Assembly (NCBI GenBank): GCA_963691815.1
Contig: OY829648.1
Coordinates: 17,514,521-17,578,520, forward strand
Source: Echiichthys vipera
Taxonomy: Eukaryota; Chordata; Actinopteri; Perciformes; Trachinidae
Reading direction: 5' to 3'
Length of the DNA stretch: 64,000 nt
The notes beneath the pieces are model-generated. The model had not been told where the DNA came from, searched no databases, and saw nothing but the letters and a program-made list of their open reading frames with translations. Shown piece by piece: positions 38,911 to 50,079 of the stretch. Position 1 is the stretch's first letter, and every line of letters starts with the position of its first letter. Made by a program: the position numbers and the translations under genes.

Positions 38911-41900
38911 AACTGGCAGGCACAGAGGCCAAGTTTATACAAAGACGAGTGAGTTGCAAAGGGTGAGTTTGGGAATCACAATGGATCCTCTGCAAAAGAA
39001 ACACCTTTTTCATCGACTGATTGATTTTCCTTTTACTTAGCCTGAACCATCATTGTCATCTTAAGGCCTGCAAATAAAGTAGCAATCAAAATGCAGTGTA
39101 TCTGGTAAGTTATCCACACAGAAAATACCTTTCTTCAGGAGCCCAGAAATCAGAGATAAAAGAGCAGACAGGTTTTTTCTAACCGGCTAAATCACTCAGC
39201 ATGACCTAAATCCATTTCTTTGCATTCTAAAAGATGCTAACATCAAAGATGAACGTACACATATCTATGGATGTGCCAGAGCATAATTACTTGGCTGCTC
39301 TTCCTCCTTTTGTCATGAGCATTCTCTCTCTAACCGGATTATTTTCTGATCGTTCTCCCCCACAGTGAAATATATGTCACATCAGTGAGGCTCTAGGTCT
39401 CTCTGCAGGAGCCTAAAACTGGGATGCTTTTAACTAACAAAGACACAGGAGTGAGAAACTTGCCATTAAGTGTAATGAACCCACAACTCAACTATTGTTT
39501 TCTCAATGATGGATTGACACACAATAGAATGGAGTGTCAGTTTCGCTCGCTATTACAATGATAGACGCTGAGAACTGCCTGATGTGTTTCAAGACAAAGG
39601 AGATCATTTGTCAGAAATATTAAGTTGTGTTCTACTTCGTTGAGTCAGGATTTTAGGCAGGAGGAGATTTTGAATGGCTTGGACCAAGCACATATATCAA
39701 TGCAGGGCTGACAACGACATAATATTCCAGTACTTTCACTTCGATGTTTCCTTTACCGACAAGCTGTTGACGAATGTCAACAAAATAACCTGTACAAGCA
39801 CATCCCCATTATTTTTACATATGACAAGCCTTCAGATAAAATGATTTACCTCAGCAAACAGAAGTACTATCAATATCAGAAAAATAGAGACCTTAAAGAT
39901 GTAATCGTTAAGTCTATTGACTAAAGCAATTAAATATTCCAAGCTGGCCCCATTTCATAACCCAGAGAAATCTATTTATTCATGGAAGTAATTGATTCAA
40001 TAGCAGATGCTGTATCTGGTGTTGTAGCAATCCTTTCCTTTGAGACCCAAAGCTCAATACTCTCTTTTGGCTGCTAAGTCGCCCCTGCTCTCATGGCTTA
40101 ATGAGAGATGGCATTTCAAAAGCATTAATTGAGATGGTCGGCAAACATCCTTGAATGTGGCAGCCCTTTCTTGGCTGAGAAAACGTCCATCGTGCAATTT
40201 AGCACCCTGCACTTCACCTCTTTGACGGGGAGACAGCTACAAATCGAGTCTTGCTTTGGTGATTAGAAAGCAAAAAAGACTGCTCTGGCACACAGCTGAG
40301 CATTGATCACAAAAACAGACAAAATTCTTCTGCAGAAAAAACATATTCTACTCCATCATAGTGCAATTTTATGGCTTTGTGATGACAACCATGTTGTGTC
40401 TTGTGGAGGTAAAATAGAATAAAAATTAGGCATTCTGTGCTCTGGCAAACTGAAATGGGCAGATTCAGCTAGCACGTTTACCCAGAGCTTATTGCTTTTG
40501 ATTAAAATCATTCCTTTACATTTATCTGTCTATCTCTAACTTTAAGCAATTATAGTATGTTTCCTCACAAAAAAAGGCCACAACTTCCTATTAACAAGAC
40601 TGCAGCTCATCCTAAATGGATGCTTTAAATTTTCAAGGTAGGTTCAAGGCTATTTCTGGAGAGTTGACCTCCTCTGGACGTTCTTGCTCACTTAAATGGC
40701 CACAAGGGAACTGTGAATCTATCTTCACTTAATGGATATAGGAATCTCACTTCCCGCCTTAGTGATGAATGACTATGAATGGGTAGCTAAAGTATCACTC
40801 TCAGCGGGATCCACAGCTTTATTCATTCTGATAAGAATCATAAAGCCGGGCAGGCATGCTTTTGCTTGGGTCAATATCCTGTTTGAGTAGCCATTAAGCC
40901 ACGTGCGACAATGGACGCTAATATCATCAAGGTGTACTGCTACCCTTCTGTCATTGCCTTCATCTCAAGGTGAATTATAAATGGCCCTCAAGCTTCACAG
41001 TTCGGCCCATTCTAGCCCACTAGAAAGCTCGTGATGATGAACTGAATCACGCTATCCATCAGTGCTCAAAATGAACATGTGTGATGATCCTATGGTGAAA
41101 GTGTAACATTAACCATTCTTCCTGACAGGTGCCATAACCAGCCCTTTTTATTCAGACTGTAATAACACTATCTTCACAGCCAGCCAAAAGAGCTGTCACT
41201 GTGATGAAACACCACCTGCCATGAGACGTCAAGGAAATTGTGATATGGATTTTTGCCGATACGGTCGGTTGTTGTCCTTTGCTGCTAAACTGTGCTGAAC
41301 GAGCTATTTGATGCAACTAAAGAGCTGTATGGCCTCCTCTGACAAGCAGATGAGTGGCCCAGTGAGAGTATGTGTCTTTGTGTTGTGACATTTCAGCAAT
41401 GTTTGACATGAGCTCTTGGAACACAGAAGGAAAGGATGATTGCAGACTGGTAAGTCACTTGACTAAATTAATTTGCTTGAGCTTTAGGTGAAAGTTGTCA
41501 CTTTCACGTTAAAGGTCAGGAAGTGGCTGCTGGAGAGTGAACAAGAATTAATTAAGCCCTTTCACACATGCACTGCTAACCTGAAATTATGTTGACATTA
41601 CCAGATGGGGTTGGTGGGGGTCAGACCAGATATCAAACAGAGTTTACCCTCCCAGCCTCCTAGTACAAAGGCAAGAAAATGCCCGGACCTGATTCTCCTG
41701 ATATTGTCCGGCGTCCATGTGTGAAAATTACTTTAGTTCTGTTAAATTCTCTGTTGTATTTTGTAGCTTAATAAGGTAAACCTGAACTCTACCTAAATAA
41801 ACCTTTGATTTGTTAAGTTCAGTCTACATCTCTCTGTCTGTTAAAGACCTAACTGACATAGTAAAGTGAGACACCTTCAACAGCCATAACTTTCTGTGTT

Positions 41901-41957
41901 TTTTGATTCTATATAGCTGTCTGTGTTCTTGTTGTTGATTACTTGTTCAACTACTTT
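38911..41957. other. ORF-free, repeat-poor block, possible regulatory DNA
   Basis: About 3 kb without simple repeats, recognisable transposons or any open frame over 60 codons. The sub-blocks 39900-40330 and 41000-41400 have mixed composition with ATTAATTGAGATGG, GCATTAATTGAG, GTGCAATTTAGCACC and similar words of conserved non-coding type. Conservation is inferred from appearance only; no exon or splice pair was identified. Confidence 0.35.
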
Positions 41958-42043
41958 AGGGTGACCTTGAGTGACACAAAACATGCCCACAAATAAAATG
42001 AATTATTATTATGGTTATTATTATTAATAATCATGATAATAAC
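41958..42043 (+). mobile_element. LINE-type 3' tail with ATT repeat
   Basis: GGGTGACCTTGAGTG...ATGCCCACAAATAAAATG followed by (ATT)n repeats fits the 3' end of fish L2-like LINEs (GTGCCCACAAATAAAATGTATTATTATT). Only the terminal part can be recognised. Confidence 0.55.
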
Positions 42044-43770
42044 ACATCTGAAATTAAATGTGTTTAATCTTAGCAGAGTGAGCAGAGTTGTTGCTGTTTA
42101 ATTAAATATGTTATAACAACACCTGGAAAATGAGCCAGCTATATAAGTGTGATACTACTGTGCTTGTGCTTTTGTTTTTGTTTTGTTTGCTTTTTTTGGG
42201 TTGCTTCACTGTCTTTGCCATTGTCAGTCACAACCAAGTGTGACCAATTAAATCCAGGGACATCTTCCAGTATATTGTAGAACATCTCCCAACCACAGTT
42301 ATAACACTACAAAAGAGATGTGTGTTGTAATTATGCTTCTACTAGACATAAATTATATTAGCTTTGAATTGTTCTACATTTTTCTTTCTGTTCACTCAGC
42401 AACCACTCTATAATCAATACCCCAAATCTTGACAAAACTGTTAATCATGGAGAAAAAATAATATTGTTGTATTCGGTAGCCAGGGGAATAAAAAATCTTT
42501 AAACTTGCTATTAGGCTAATACCACCTAATAACATGTACATTTTGAAACTACACACATGCTCTGAATTGAATTCTCCGGATTCGAAATGTATTGTTCATA
42601 ACTCAGTTTCACACATTGTCAGTTGTGTATGCAATTGTATGTATCTCTGTCTGTTCCTGTCCTATCTCTGTATGTTTGTCTTGTTTCTAGTTGCATGTAA
42701 AGCACAATTTCACCGACATTCTTTTTAAACATTTTCAACAGGTTTCTTTGTTCTATGTATAGATTTAGTTTGGACTCAGCTGTGCATTTAAACTGTTTCA
42801 CCTGCATTTTGGCAAATCAAAAAATTCAGTGAAACACTGTCCAGCACTGATCTTGCATAAAAAAAAAATATTGACGCAGCTTGTTCTTTTGTAAATAGCT
42901 CCAACCCCAGTGAGTTACCTTTTTCGACAGATGTTTTGATGTGTATTCCAGATTGCCACACAGTGACAGCTGTTTTGACATGTCATGGATTAGCTGTAAT
43001 CTGGATTTGTTAGGTTGCACTGTCTAGTGCAAATGAGAACACTGCACCTGGAGTGGGGGTGAGTGCACCTGTGTAGCAACGAAACAGGCCACTGTTTGTC
43101 CGTGGTAAGTCATTAATCGTTAATCTTTGTCACTTTGATGGTGTGTCCTGCATGGGGCAGCTTTGGTTCAAGGGTGAATATCTTGATGGGTGCAACAGTA
43201 ATAACATGCAAGACTTTAGATACAAGTAAATTTTGTTAATCTACATTGACTGTAAGAATACATTTGTGATTAACCTGAGCATTAGACAGTCTTTTTTAAT
43301 GGTACTCAGGAAACGATATCTTTACAAGAATAGAAATGGGTTTGTCATTGGTAGCCTAACCTGACTTGTCAGATGGTTTTCCATCTCCACCTTACTCCTC
43401 ACAGGACAATTTTGGCCAGTTCACCTTTGCTTGGAACACAAACCAAGCCCTCAGAAAGTGGGTTGGACTTTGAAGCCAATTTGACATAGTGGCCAAATGG
43501 TGTCAGTCACGTGATGCCCTCTGGCCCAAAAACACCAGAAAAGCTGCACGGTTAAAAAACTTTACCCCCAGCTAAACCAGAAGTAGTCGGATCAGTTGGT
43601 AGAAGTCTCAAGTGTGCTTGTCCTATGGGCCCAACAGTGCAGAAGTGGAGCCAATCATCTGGTGTTGAGAGGCTACAATAGTTGTTAAGCTCTTTCAGTT
43701 TTCAAGTTTTATTTATTCAGGATGTCTTATTTAAATCTAGATTTATTTTTGAAGAAAGGGAGACGGCAAA
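42044..43770. other. Non-coding, no recognised element
   Basis: Frames at 42534-42728 (+) and 42826-43020 (-) have no family resemblance. The 43440-43670 part may belong to an old dispersed repeat, but no border is visible. Confidence 0.4.
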
Positions 43771-43915
43771 GGCAACCTGGTGGCAAAGGATTTTAGGAAG
43801 AGGACGATGTGATTGAAATGTCCCTAGTTCGAGTAGGGCAGGGGGACCTTTGGTGAATCTCATCCTCCACTATTCCTGTCACTTTCTACTGCCTCCTTCC
43901 TAACAAAGGATAATA
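43771..43915 (+). mobile_element. tRNA-derived SINE
   Basis: GGCAACCTGGTGGCAAAGGA at the start matches a tRNA-like A-box head. AGTTCGAGTAGGG about 60 bp on corresponds to the B box. ACCTTTGGTGAATCTCATCC and CCTGTCACTTTCTACTGCC plus AACAAAGGATAA follow the 3' part of a widespread fish SINE (...TTTGCTGCATGTCATCC...CCTGTCA..CTCTACTGT..AATAAAGG). The head is decayed, so the copy is old and probably inactive. SINEs depend on a LINE partner for retrotransposition. Confidence 0.62.
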
Positions 43916-46699
43916 AGTGCCCATTAGAATACTTAAAAATATCATAATCCTAACCCTGTCTGGATTATTTAAATAAGCCTAAGCAACAATAAACTTCTGT
44001 ATTATATCTACAACATCCATGAATAATGTTGTGAAAGGCACTTTTGAATGTACGTATATAAGGTGTGGTTTAAACCTGGGACTGGGCATCCCCTGACCTT
44101 ATCTGCCCATTCCATGCCCTATATCCAACTCGGGAAAATGCAGAGAGAGCAACGAGAAAGGAACTCACTGATGTGCTGTCCCACATCCATCCTTGGGCTG
44201 ATAAAACCCACAGCCACATGCCGTCTGGAGAGACAGTGGCGGCAGCAGTGGGATTTTGCTCACGTGATGTCAAGGATTAAACTCTGTGGGATCAGCTTCG
44301 AGGAGACAGCTTCCCCAAAGGGCTTGCTCCAGTTATGCAGCTCCACCCCGCCAGCCCACCCTCCACACCCAATCCCCCACCCTGATTCACTGGCACTTTA
44401 AATTCCACGGTATGAACTCCTTTGTCACAATTATTCACCCTCTGAGCCCTTTCAACCAAAAAAAATGTCTCTATCATCCAATGCAATAGAAGCTTATACC
44501 TGGGCAGAGGTGAGCCTGAGGAAGAGAGAGTTGTCAAGATTGGGACTGTTTAGAAGAAATACTCAGAGCTGACTGCCCTCGCCTCCCTCCTCCTGGTACC
44601 TCCTCTCCATCCTGCCTCCAGTGCACCACCCTCAGACCCCCTATAACTCCATTACACGGCACATTCCTCTGAAGCTCAAGAGATGTGAACGTTGGGCTGG
44701 AACTGAAATAAAGGTATAAGTGTGCATTGGGGTGGCCTGGCATTTCACTTTCAATGACCTTGTTTTAGTATTGAATTGTAGATGAGTTTGCATGCGTAAT
44801 TCACTCTCACTTTGTATGTAGTGGTGTTATTGGGAGTGTTTGTGCCATTAATGGGGGAAGAAAGAGGGTTAATCCTCCAACTACAAAGTAACATGATTAT
44901 TAAGCCTTCGTTTTAATCCTGCAGACCTGAGGAAGCTTGGTATCTCGCCTCAAGGGCAGCTGGGATAGGTGTGTGTGTGTGTGTTTGTGTGTGTGCATAT
45001 TAGAAACCACAGAGTTTTTAATTCACAGGCAAGGCTCCCATTTGTGATATACACCCGCATCGGGACATGGTATGTTCTTTCGGGGTTAACATTACAACAA
45101 TAAAAAAGCTTTCAAGATGAAGCGAGCAGTAAATCTCCATGCAAGTCCCAATGAATCGGGCTAATAAATGCAGAAGTAGCATGAGAGGAAGTCGCTTCCC
45201 TGGCTGCAAGGGTCTCATGGGGCCACAGGATAGAGTACTTTTGATCAAATCCCAGACCAAATAAAGCAAGAAATGGGGCGGTGATAATGATTACTGTTAA
45301 CAGGTATATGGGTTTTGAAGCTGCCCTGCAAAGTCCATATGTTACAAAGTGTTACTCCTGTTACACTGGAATTAATTGAGTTTATATTAAAGCAGCAAAT
45401 CTTGTTGAAACATAATCGCTGGGATGTCATTTTCAATCGAGTGGCCCCACTTTCCTTTTATTTTCTTAATTTCCTGTCTCTTTGTCCGTCTTTGTTGCAC
45501 ACACATTCACATTCTTTCTTTTTTAAACTGACCCTCCCTTTTCAGCAGTTGCAGGTGTTTCAGTGGTTTTTAATTGCCATTTGAAGATTGTGGTTGCCTG
45601 GGAAAACAACATTTTGTTGTAGCTCTTTCACAAATTCTCAAGTTGAAAGGCTGTCACTCATGCACAATTGCAAGATTTGTTGTACACGTGGACTACTGCA
45701 AACTGTTTCCTGGACAATGAACATGGTGTTGTGCTACAGCTGGATCCACTATAGTCCCAAATACCCTGCTACCAGACAGCTTTTACAGTGAGCTGGTATG
45801 GACAAGCTGGATGCTGAAGTTAGATGGTTACATGTTGAGCAAGCTGCTGTTGGTGGTGGACACCAGGTGGATGACCCCAGGTGTCAGCCCCATTACAAGG
45901 GTCAAATAGCATTTGATTCAAATGAAGAACATAATGCAGGGTGTTAATGGGGATCAATCAGTTACGGTGACTAAATGTTTACTTTACCAGGCTCTGACAG
46001 TTCGATTGGGTCACACTATTTACTATGGGATAAAAACTCCCTGCCCTCTGACAAAGCACTGTTTTTTAGCAATTCACTGACAAAAATATATGCCAAATAC
46101 TAGGACTGCAGCACACTTTACTCAGAAAGACTAAACACTTTTAGAAAAATCTGCAACGTTCATGTTTTATTTGCTCCGGCAGATGCATATGGCTACCCTC
46201 ACATTCAGACAGATTTCCAGCCAACCAGAACAGAGGAGTGTCGCCGGTCCAGATTTGAAAAATCACACGTCACACATTTTGCTGCTTTTGATTGGCTGAA
46301 GGTCAGTCCAATTGTGTCCAGTCTGCAGGTCTGTCCAGCAAAGGTAAAATAAGGTATCTTAGTCCATGGGGACTTGGCTTGCGAACTGCCGGTCCAAATC
46401 CTTGCATGGACTTGGTTCGAAATATGGGCTGGTAGCTAGATAAATGCCAGGTTTATCAGTGACTCTATGCCCCTGACAGATTACAAAAGCGCTATAGAGG
46501 ACAAGCTTTTGGTTATGGAGCTACAGTAGAGTGTTTTGTAGTAGTCTGGAACTTCCAGCACATGAATGAACTGTTACATTTGACACTGGAATGAGGAAAT
46601 TAGAAGATTTATGATGGTCTGAGGTCACAGAGCGAACAGACCAATGCCCCTCCTGACTCCTCACAGTGCTTTACAGTCTGTGTCAGCCTGTGTCATCAT
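43916..46699. other. Non-coding, no recognised element
   Basis: Open frames at 44048-44401 (+) and nearby overlap on both strands in GC-richer, repeat-free sequence without domain character. A short GT tract lies at 44968-44996. No transposon ends seen. Confidence 0.4.
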
Positions 46700-47712
46700 A
46701 TGTATATATATACTAGAGATCAACATTAAGTTATTAATAGTTGATTTATTCTGAAAAGTTATTTATTGTTCAGAATTTTATATAATATCTGCTGTGGCTA
46801 TACCACTGCTTTACTAGCATGTTTTTTAAATAACCAAAGCACTTTAACAATAAACACTTTATTATAATTTTTTTTTTAAATAAAAAAATAACCAAAAAGA
46901 GAACACTTTCAGATACCTCACTGTGATACTTGCCTTTGCTGTGGAGCATGTTGTGTGGACAGAGGAGAACTGCCCCAAAGTGCACTTCAGGGATGAGAGT
47001 ACGTTCAAGAGAGAGTACGGGAAACATTATGTCCGGCATAGGACTGGGGAAAGACTGAACCCAAAGAATGTAAAGAAATCGAAGGACGAAGTGTCATGGT
47101 TTGGGGGATGTTTTCTGCATCAGGAGTTGGGCCTCTTTTACTACATGGCAGGGTGAATGCAAATGTTTATGTGACCTCCACTGCAATTATCTCCAAATCA
47201 GACCGCAATTTTAATGCAAGATAATGCCCCCTGTCACACTGCAAAATGGGTTATGCAGTGCCTTGAAGCTAAGCATATTGAAACAATGAAATGGCCAGCC
47301 CAGATTTAAACCCTGTAGAGAATCACTGGAAAATCCCTGGGGAAAAAGTAATGGCTAAGAAACCCACTATAGTTACCGAACTGTTGAAGAGAATGGACCA
47401 AGATCAAACCAGAGCAGTGTGAGAAACTAGTGATGTCCTGTGGGGGCAGATGTGCTGGAGTCATTCAAAGCAAGGGCCTCTACACTTTCTTTTCATTTTT
47501 TTAATCATATAGCACTAAGAAAACATTGTTTAAATCTTCTCTTCTGACACAATGGTTACTGTTCTCTAATTTTGCTCACTGTTTGTTCCACAAAATAAAG
47601 GTTTTTGTTGAAGTGTCAGCAAACAGTGGTATAGCCAGAGCGGATATTATGAACAATAAACAATAACAGTATTTCAGAATGAATCAATTATTAATTTGTT
47701 CTCTAATTAATA
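46700..47712 (+). mobile_element. Tc1-like DNA transposon remnant with long inverted repeats
   Basis: About 1 kb bounded by inverted repeats of about 90-110 bp. The left copy (46711-46809) runs TACTAGAGATCAAC...GATTTATTCTGAAA...TTATTGTTC...GGCTATACCACTG. The right copy (47622-47712) carries the same order in reverse complement. The innermost 13 bases (GGCTATACCACTG) are identical, and the parts further out differ by substitutions and small gaps. Tc1-like transposase homology fills the inside. Long inverted repeats of this kind are known in fish Tc1 elements. The exact outer end and TA target copies are blurred by flanking TATATA. Confidence 0.75.
46923..47480 (+). pseudogene. Tc1-like transposase pseudogene (DD34E)
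   Basis: All three catalytic acidic motifs can be found in separate frames. The first Asp is in VHFRDEST (codon 46992-46994), the second Asp in MQDNAPCHT (47220-47222), and the Glu in DLNPVENHWK (47318-47320). Between them come GKHYVRHRTGERLNP, an intact-looking FYYMAG and KWVMQCLEAKHIE. The distance between the second Asp and the Glu is 98 nt where 105 is expected, so a net loss of 7 nt breaks the frame. Other frameshifts occur after 47156 and in the C-terminal part. The N-terminal DNA-binding domain upstream of WTEEN is missing. An intact enzyme would catalyse cut-and-paste transposition at TA; this copy cannot. Confidence 0.88.
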
Positions 47713-49539
47713 ATTATATATATAATATGTATCACATATGAATATTGTGCACAAATACAGGCCACAGCAGACGGATCAGGGTTTTACTCTGCTGCTCCGC
47801 TGGCTGGAAGACAGAGCCACTGAAGGAGCCTTTTGTCCTACGAGCACAGACAAGCTCATAGGAAATAGTGGGAGTGCAAACAGACAGACAGTGGCCGTCC
47901 TATGTCATTAGACACACACACATACACACTGTGGCTTATTCAGTGTGGTATTGTATGTCACAACACTTTCCTTTTAAACAACCATATTTCATTCTGTGAC
48001 AGTCTTAACCAAGTACACCCCCCACCCTCAAACACTGCTTACACACACAACTGTTTCAGTTTTTATGGGGGCCAGCTGAGGAAGGCTGGGAGATGAAAAT
48101 TAAATAGCTGCATTTTTGTGCAGGGAGGAGAGCCACACACTTCATTTTCAAGGTGTACCTCAGTACTTTTAAACACATTTTTAAATAAGAACAAAGGTAA
48201 CCACTTTGTGATAAAAAATCACGAAAAAAAAATTCTTTTTTGTAAACACATCTGTTTAAAGATGTGAAAAGCACTGCTGACTTTGCTGATTTCACTTATT
48301 TTCCCATCAGTGTCATACTGTTTTTTCCCAAATGGTGAGTAAATCAGATGTTCTACCCTCCCCTCAATTACATCCTGTTAGTAAGTGAACCCTGGGATCA
48401 TCTCTCTCATAACTCTCCATACTGTAGCATCCTAGGAATGTTAATCTCTCATTTTCTCCTCTTCTTTGTGTCCTGTTGTCTCTTCAGCCCCTCCTTGACC
48501 CCTTATTTCCCTTCCACTTTCCTGGAGATTGTATTACTCTCAGCCCCGCTGCCTTACAGATACAAATATGCAGGAATGCATCACACTCATTCACACTGAG
48601 ACATTTCTAGCAGACCTGGAATTATTACCCCCCCCCCCCCCCCCCTTGATTGATTATTCTTTCAAGTAGAGTGAAGGATGTCTCCAATCAGTTTCCTGTG
48701 TGAGTTTGGATAGCATAGGTGCAGGCCACACCATGAGCCTATGGAATAACTTATAAATCTGTTCAGTGGAGTGACGTATTCCCGTGAAGGCTTTTGGAAA
48801 AAGTTGGACTTGGATGTTGTTAGTGGAAAGCTATTGGCTTTGTTGCAACTGACATAACAAATTTCAATCCGGTTGTAGATTTCTGGAGGTAGCTTCCAGC
48901 TATCTTTGTGAAAAAATAGTGAGGTGAGATATGTGAAAGAGAAAAAAAGGGGGCAGGAAGTGAAAGATTGGATTGGAATATTTAAAATCCCCAAATCTAC
49001 TGTTTATATTTGATTCATTTTAATCTAGGTCTGTGTCAAGGCAATATGGGTATTGAGTTCAGATGAACGGTGTTCGGCCTGTCTCCGTAGCGCAAGTTCC
49101 CTGAGGAACTAAGCATTGGCAGAGAGTGATGGCGCGGAACCATGCATTTAATGTCATCTGTTGGAGTTCAGCACATCTAGGATGCTCCATTCCTTGAGGA
49201 CTTCTGCCATGGAGACAGGCCAAACACTGTCAATTTGAACACAATGCCCACATGGCCATGACACTGACTTGGACTTAAATGGGTAAAGTATCCCCTTAAA
49301 TGCAGTTGAAGGGAAGTGAGCCATAGTCTTAAAAAACACAGTCATGCCATGTCAAGTCACCATTAAAATGTTGTTGCCCTTCTACTTGTATATACAGCCC
49401 AAAAGACAAGATTGTCAGCATCAGTCCTTTCATCTAATTCCCCAAAACAAGTAGCCAATACCTCCAATGGTCATAGTAATTATGATCAACGCAAAGGAGG
49501 AAGTAAGTCAATGTTATGTGTTTTTCAAACTTGATCACA
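47713..49539. other. Non-coding with a poly-C run
   Basis: No gene recognised. An 18-base C run lies at 48628-48645. Frames at 48348-48599 (+) and 48662-48994 (-) have no domain character. Confidence 0.4.
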
Positions 49540-49705
49540 GTCACTCTCTACTCTCAACCAAGTGTATGTATATTGTTGCAACCATGACAAGGAAGGTCCA
49601 ATAACCTTAGCAAAGTATTCATTTTTACCCAAAACCATTATCTTTCCCTGAACTGAATCAAGTTGTTCCTGTGCCTAAACCTAAACCCTTTTGCCAGAAA
49701 GTGCA
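49540..49705 (-). mobile_element. Dispersed fish repeat, - strand fragment
   Basis: On the minus strand GGGTTTAGGTTTAGGCACAG, AACAACTTGATTCAG, AAAGATAATGGTTTTGGG and CCTTGTCATGGTTGCAAC follow one another. This is the order in the percomorph repeat with AGGTTTAGGCAnnAAAACnACTTGGTTAGG. The same theme, in weaker form, starts copy 1 at 1722. Confidence 0.62.
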
Positions 49706-50079
49706 TGGCTTGTTACACGTTTATCTTTATTAACATTGTTTATACCATTTTGATTTTGCAAGTCTGTGGTATGCAGAGTATTTCCAGGTGTCTATGCCTG
49801 TTTTTTTTAGAAGCTGTTAAGGTTCTCTCTCTCTGTGCATTTACCATGTACTTAATATCACAGGATTCAGCACAACATTCATGACATTCATGTATATCTC
49901 TCCTGTTTGTCATCTTTTTGGCACGTACATATGAAGAAATAACAAACAAGTAGCCAAGAATGGTTATGTGGAAGTTTGATTCAAAAAACTGTTCTGCTTC
50001 TCAAATAGTTTTTCCATTTTGGAATGTTTAGTGGCTTTCGATGTCATTGTAAATGAAGGCCGCAACAGCAACTGTTGAT
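49706..50079. other. Non-coding, no recognised element
   Basis: No supported feature before the LINE tail. Confidence 0.45.

Noticed and set aside
43440..43670. Dispersed repeat preceding the SINE
   Set aside because: Some words feel familiar (for example GTGGCCAAATGGTGTCAGTC), but no second copy, border or family match could be established.
44048..44401. 117-codon + frame
   Set aside because: No recognisable family, no splice or promoter context, overlapped by long minus-strand frames; probably chance in GC-richer sequence.
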